In this document: in pieces, positions 21,419 to 24,798 of the stretch
How positions within the stretch are numbered: the stretch's first letter is position 1
How the letters are laid out: every line of letters starts with the position of its first letter
NCBI GenBank assembly: GCA_964550025.1
Contig: CAZJYI010000156.1
Span: 1 to 24,798 of the forward strand
Direction: 5' to 3'
DNA: 24,798 nt
From: CAZJYI01 sp964550025
Lineage (GTDB): Bacteria; Verrucomicrobiota; Kiritimatiellia; UBA8416; CAYOBW01
Made by a program: the position numbers and the translations under genes
The notes under the pieces: model-generated
Told to the model about the DNA's origin: nothing
Databases searched by the model: none
What the model saw: only the letters and a program-made list of their open reading frames with translations

Positions 21419-24400
21419 ATGACTGCAAAGAGACCTCGTTTCAGCCTTCTGTCCGTGAGTGCCGTCCTGCTCGCGGTTGCATCCCGTGTGTACGCTGTCG
21501 GCGACAGTGTCGTGGTCTTCAATGAGGTCATGTACCATCCGGCCTCGAACGAGGCGGCGCTGGAGTGGGTTGAACTGCACAACCAGATGGCCGTGGACGT
21601 GGATATCTCCGAATGGCGGCTGCGGGGGGGCATCTCGTACGACTTCCCCGCTGACACGATTCTCCCCGGGGGCGGCTACGCCGTCATCGCCATCAACCCC
21701 GCCGCGGTCGAGCTCGCCCACGGCATCTCCGGCGTCTTCGGTCCGTTCGACGGGCGGCTGTCCAACGCCGGTGAAACGCTGCGCCTCCGCAACCACGATG
21801 GCCGCATCATGGATGAGCTCACCTACAACGACAAGGGCGACTGGCCGCCCGCGGCGGATGGGTCGGGTGTCTCCCTCGCCAAAATCGAAGAGGACATGGG
21901 AACGGCGGAACCCGCCAACTGGAGCTGGAGCCTGGCCGTCGGCGGCACGCCGGGAGCCGCCAACACCGTCTACCAGCCGCACCTGTCCCCGGCGTTGGTC
22001 CTCAACGAGATCTCGGGCGCAACCAACACCAGCTTCTGGATTGAGTTGTTCAACGCCGCGCCGACGAACATCAATCCCTCCGGCTACCGCATCGTCGCGA
22101 CGGGGGTCACGGCCGGCAGCTACACGTTGCCGTCCCAGACAATTCTGCCCGGCGGATTCCTCCTTCTCGACCAATCGACGCTCGGCTTCCGCGCCTACGA
22201 CGAGAACAAACTTTTCTTGTACGACAACGGCTCCTCGGTTCCGGACGCGACCGTCGTGAAGAACAGCCCGCGCGCCCGACACCCGGACGGACTTGGCGAA
22301 TGGTTGCGGCCCGATGCGACCACGGCGAATTCCCCGAACGTGGTCTTGCTCAGGGACGAGATCGTCATCAACGAGATCATGTACCACCACCAGCCGTCCC
22401 ACGAACCCTTCACCGAGTCGAACGAGGAGTGGATCGAACTGTACAACCGGGGGAGCGGCACGGTCGACCTCGCCGGTTGGGAACTCGACGACGCGATCGG
22501 GTTCGACTTCCCGTCCAATACGCTGCTGGGCACCGGGGACTTCCTGGTCGTAGCGAAAGACACCAACGCGTTCCTGTCCGTCTTTCCGGCCGTCACGAAC
22601 GTTATCGGTGACTACTCCGGTCGCCTGGGGGACGGCGGCGATCGGATCGTTCTCCGTGATGCCACCGGCAACCCCGCGGACGTTGTCCGGTATTACGACG
22701 GTCACCCGTGGCCGGAGTTTGCCGACGGCGACGGCTCCAGCCTGGAGCTGCGCGATCCGGATGCGGACAACGCGACCCACGGCGCCTGGGCCGCCAGCGA
22801 CGAGACCGGAGGGTCGACCTGGCAGACCGTTACCTATCGCGGCACGGCTACGGAAGAGGCGGCGTACGCGATCGGCCACAACATCTGGCACGAGTTCTGT
22901 CTCTGCCTGTTGGGCGCCGGCGAGGTGCTTCTGGACGACATCAGCGTGGTCGAGGAGCCCGACGGCAGCGCGATCGAGTTCATGCAGAACGGGGACTTCC
23001 AGGGCGACGCGGTCGGCGCGGCGCCGGCCGCCTGGCGCCTGCTCGGCACGCACGGCAGTCATGGACGCAGCGTGGTGGTCAACGACCCCGACTCGCCCGG
23101 AAACAAGGCTCTTCGCGTTGTCTCGACCGGCGACTACAAGCACGAACACAACCACGTCGAGACGACCTACGACGGCGGGCAGCAGGTCGTGGCCGGGCGG
23201 GAATACGAGATCTCCTTCCGCGCGAAGTGGCTGGCCGGTTCCCCGCAGGTCAATACGCGGCTCTACTTCAATTTCCTGCAGCGCACGACGCACCTGGATG
23301 CGCCGCAGGCCAACGGGACGCCGGGGCGCGCCAACTCGCGCCGCGAGGCGAACGTGGGCCCGACCTACTCCGGTCTCGCGCACTCGCCGGTTGTTCCCGA
23401 GTCAGACGAGTCCGTCACGATATCGGTTCAGGCGGCCGCCCCGGACGGCGTGGCGGACATGGACGTGTTCTATTCCGTCAACGGCGGTTCGTGGCAGTCC
23501 AGCACGATGACGGAGGTGGACGGCCGCTACCAGGGCACCATTCCCGCGCAGAGCGCATCGGCGCGCGTTCAGTTCTACGTGCGGGGCGAGGACAGCCTTG
23601 GCGCGGTTTCGACCTGTCCGGCGGCAGGCGCCGACTCCCGTGCCATGTACCGCGTCCAGGATGGGCTTGCGGACGCGGGCGCCGGCCACAACTTCCGCAT
23701 GATCATGACGCCGGCCGACCGGGACGCGATGTACGTGACCCCCGAGCTCATGAGCAACTACCGGCGGGGCGGCACGGTCATCTACGACGAACGGCTGGTC
23801 TACTACGACGTTCACATTCGATTCAAGGGTAGCCCGGCGGGGCGGTATGGTAATGCATCAAGGGGGTTCAACGTCGCGTTTCCGGTTGACCGGCCTTTCC
23901 GCGGTGTGCACCACACCATTTCTATCGAGCGCGCGGGATCGCTGCGGGAGGTCGTGGCGAAGCACATGTTCAGCAAGGCCGGCGGCGGGTTGGCGAGCCT
24001 GTATGACGATGCGGCCCACATCATCACACCGCGCTCCTCCGACACGGGAAAGGCCGCGCTGTCGATGGCGCGTTACACGGATGTCTATCTCGACTCGTGG
24101 CTTGAGAATGGCAGCGACGGCAATGACATCAACTACGAGCTGCTCTACACGCCCAACGGTACGATCGACGGCAATCCCGAGAGTCTGAAGCGAAACAACC
24201 CTTACTCGCACGCCTCGGGAGCGCCGGACCTGGCTGACCACGGCGACGACACGGAGACCTACCGCTGGAATTTCCAGCTTCGCAACAATCGCCGGCGGGA
24301 TGACTACTCGCAAGTCGTTGCCATGTGCAAGGCGTTCTCGCTTTCGGGTGACGACCTGGATGTCGCGTCTCGCAAGGTGCTGGACGTCAGCCAGTGGATG

Positions 24401-24798
24401 CGCACCTTCGCCATGCAGTCGCTCACCGGGAACGACGACACCTATTCCCGTCTCTGGCGCCACAATTTCCGCATGATCCAACGCCCGGCGGATGATCGCA
24501 TGCTCGCCATGCCGTGGGATCTCGACCGCACATTCCGTCTGTCGACCTCGTCACCTCTGTGGGGCGGGGATAACGTGCGGAAACTGATCGAGCTGCCCGG
24601 CAGCAGGCGGCTCTATTACGGACATCTGCAGGACATGATTGAAACCACCTGCAACACGGCTTACATGTCGCACTGGACGTCTCATTACGGTTCGCTGCTC
24701 GGTCACAACTTCTCGGGTCAACTGTCGTACATTGGCAGCCGGAGCGCCTACGTGCTGAGCCAGCTCCCGGCGGACCACGACACCTTCACGGTCACGAA
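21419..24798 (+). CDS. Large secreted CotH-kinase-family protein with lamin-tail domains (3' end missing)
   Basis: Open for 1126 codons to the window edge without a stop. A signal peptide (1-26, VYA before VGD) is followed by lamin-tail (LTD) domains at about 28-150 (FNEVMYHP...EWVELHN) and about 312-440 (INEIMYHH...EWIELYNRG). A weaker one lies between (about 197-270, VLNEISG...FWIELFN). Then comes a jelly-roll-like region (about 450-600, LLDDISVVEEPDG; MQNGDFQGD). The CotH domain starts near 757 (HNFRMIMTPADRDAMY) and includes FKGSPAGRYGNASRGFNVAF and MPWDLDRTF (Asp1034, Asp1036). Spore-coat CotH is a protein kinase, but in Gram-negative bacteria these secreted multidomain forms have no established substrate. 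The usual Lys-rich strand after GNxS is Arg/Gly here, so activity is uncertain. Confidence 0.92.
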   Translation, partial: MTAKRPRFSLLSVSAVLLAVASRVYAVGDSVVVFNEVMYHPASNEAALEWVELHNQMAVDVDISEWRLRGGISYDFPADTILPGGGYAVIAINPAAVELAHGISGVFGPFDGRLSNAGETLRLRNHDGRIMDELTYNDKGDWPPAADGSGVSLAKIEEDMGTAEPANWSWSLAVGGTPGAANTVYQPHLSPALVLNEISGATNTSFWIELFNAAPTNINPSGYRIVATGVTAGSYTLPSQTILPGGFLLLDQSTLGFRAYDENKLFLYDNGSSVPDATVVKNSPRARHPDGLGEWLRPDATTANSPNVVLLRDEIVINEIMYHHQPSHEPFTESNEEWIELYNRGSGTVDLAGWELDDAIGFDFPSNTLLGTGDFLVVAKDTNAFLSVFPAVTNVIGDYSGRLGDGGDRIVLRDATGNPADVVRYYDGHPWPEFADGDGSSLELRDPDADNATHGAWAASDETGGSTWQTVTYRGTATEEAAYAIGHNIWHEFCLCLLGAGEVLLDDISVVEEPDGSAIEFMQNGDFQGDAVGAAPAAWRLLGTHGSHGRSVVVNDPDSPGNKALRVVSTGDYKHEHNHVETTYDGGQQVVAGREYEISFRAKWLAGSPQVNTRLYFNFLQRTTHLDAPQANGTPGRANSRREANVGPTYSGLAHSPVVPESDESVTISVQAAAPDGVADMDVFYSVNGGSWQSSTMTEVDGRYQGTIPAQSASARVQFYVRGEDSLGAVSTCPAAGADSRAMYRVQDGLADAGAGHNFRMIMTPADRDAMYVTPELMSNYRRGGTVIYDERLVYYDVHIRFKGSPAGRYGNASRGFNVAFPVDRPFRGVHHTISIERAGSLREVVAKHMFSKAGGGLASLYDDAAHIITPRSSDTGKAALSMARYTDVYLDSWLENGSDGNDINYELLYTPNGTIDGNPESLKRNNPYSHASGAPDLADHGDDTETYRWNFQLRNNRRRDDYSQVVAMCKAFSLSGDDLDVASRKVLDVSQWMRTFAMQSLTGNDDTYSRLWRHNFRMIQRPADDRMLAMPWDLDRTFRLSTSSPLWGGDNVRKLIELPGSRRLYYGHLQDMIETTCNTAYMSHWTSHYGSLLGHNFSGQLSYIGSRSAYVLSQLPADHDTFTVT

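Noticed and set aside
21398..23383. A 661-codon minus-strand frame opposite the CotH gene
   Set aside because: The plus-strand frame has a signal peptide, LTD and CotH motifs over 1126 codons. The antisense translation is Arg/Val/Gly-rich without recognisable domains.

Overview
The window is high-GC, gene-dense bacterial DNA with no rRNA, tRNA, CRISPR array or insertion sequence that I can recognise. Several traits together suggest a PVC-type bacterium (Verrucomicrobiota, Kiritimatiellota or relatives) or another free-living planctomycete-like lineage: a secreted CotH protein with several lamin-tail domains, a complete type II secretion/type IV pilus-like assembly operon, a long beta-propeller histidine kinase and many short accessory two-component proteins. 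I cannot assign the organism more precisely from sequence alone.

Layout. (1) 76-8846, minus strand: one long operon, read right to left, for an envelope-spanning pseudopilus/secretion machine. Its order is GspL/PilM-N-like, GspM/PilO-like, GspC/PilP-like, ATPase GspE, platform protein GspF, GspG-, GspI- and GspJ-type pseudopilins, a GspK-like pseudopilin, and an NtrC-family regulator that has lost several defining residues. Genes are 4-55 bases apart or overlap by ATGA. The outer-membrane secretin and prepilin peptidase are not in the window. (2) 8903-9236: a perfect hairpin, the 3' part of a pilin-like gene without its N-terminus, and a heptanucleotide tandem array exactly where the pilin homology stops. 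(3) 9354-10981, plus strand: a structured leader, a soluble histidine kinase, a possible small membrane protein and a single-domain response regulator. (4) 10867-13842, minus strand: a secreted VIT/vWA-domain protein with a C-terminal sorting-tail-like end, followed by a rhomboid protease of the rhombosortase type. This pair looks like a dedicated substrate and processing enzyme. (5) 14202-16389, plus strand: an exported ankyrin protein with a secretin-like N-terminal segment, a two-domain retropepsin-like aspartic protease and a CGGC-domain protein. (6) 16427-21251, plus strand: a periplasmic sugar-binding lipoprotein, a 14-repeat propeller histidine kinase and a NarL/LuxR-type response regulator. 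(7) 21366-24798: a large secreted CotH-kinase-like protein cut off by the window end.

How they may work together (inference). The secretion operon could export the surface or extracellular proteins nearby (VIT/vWA protein, CotH protein). The rhombosortase would then process the tail of the VIT/vWA protein, as rhombosortases do with GlyGly-CTERM proteins that pass through type II secretion. The sugar-binding lipoprotein, propeller kinase and response regulator probably form one signalling chain. Nearly identical inverted repeats (TACCCAT-N4-ATGGG..) lie 36-39 bases before both the response-regulator gene and the CotH gene, which makes autoregulation plus control of CotH a testable model.
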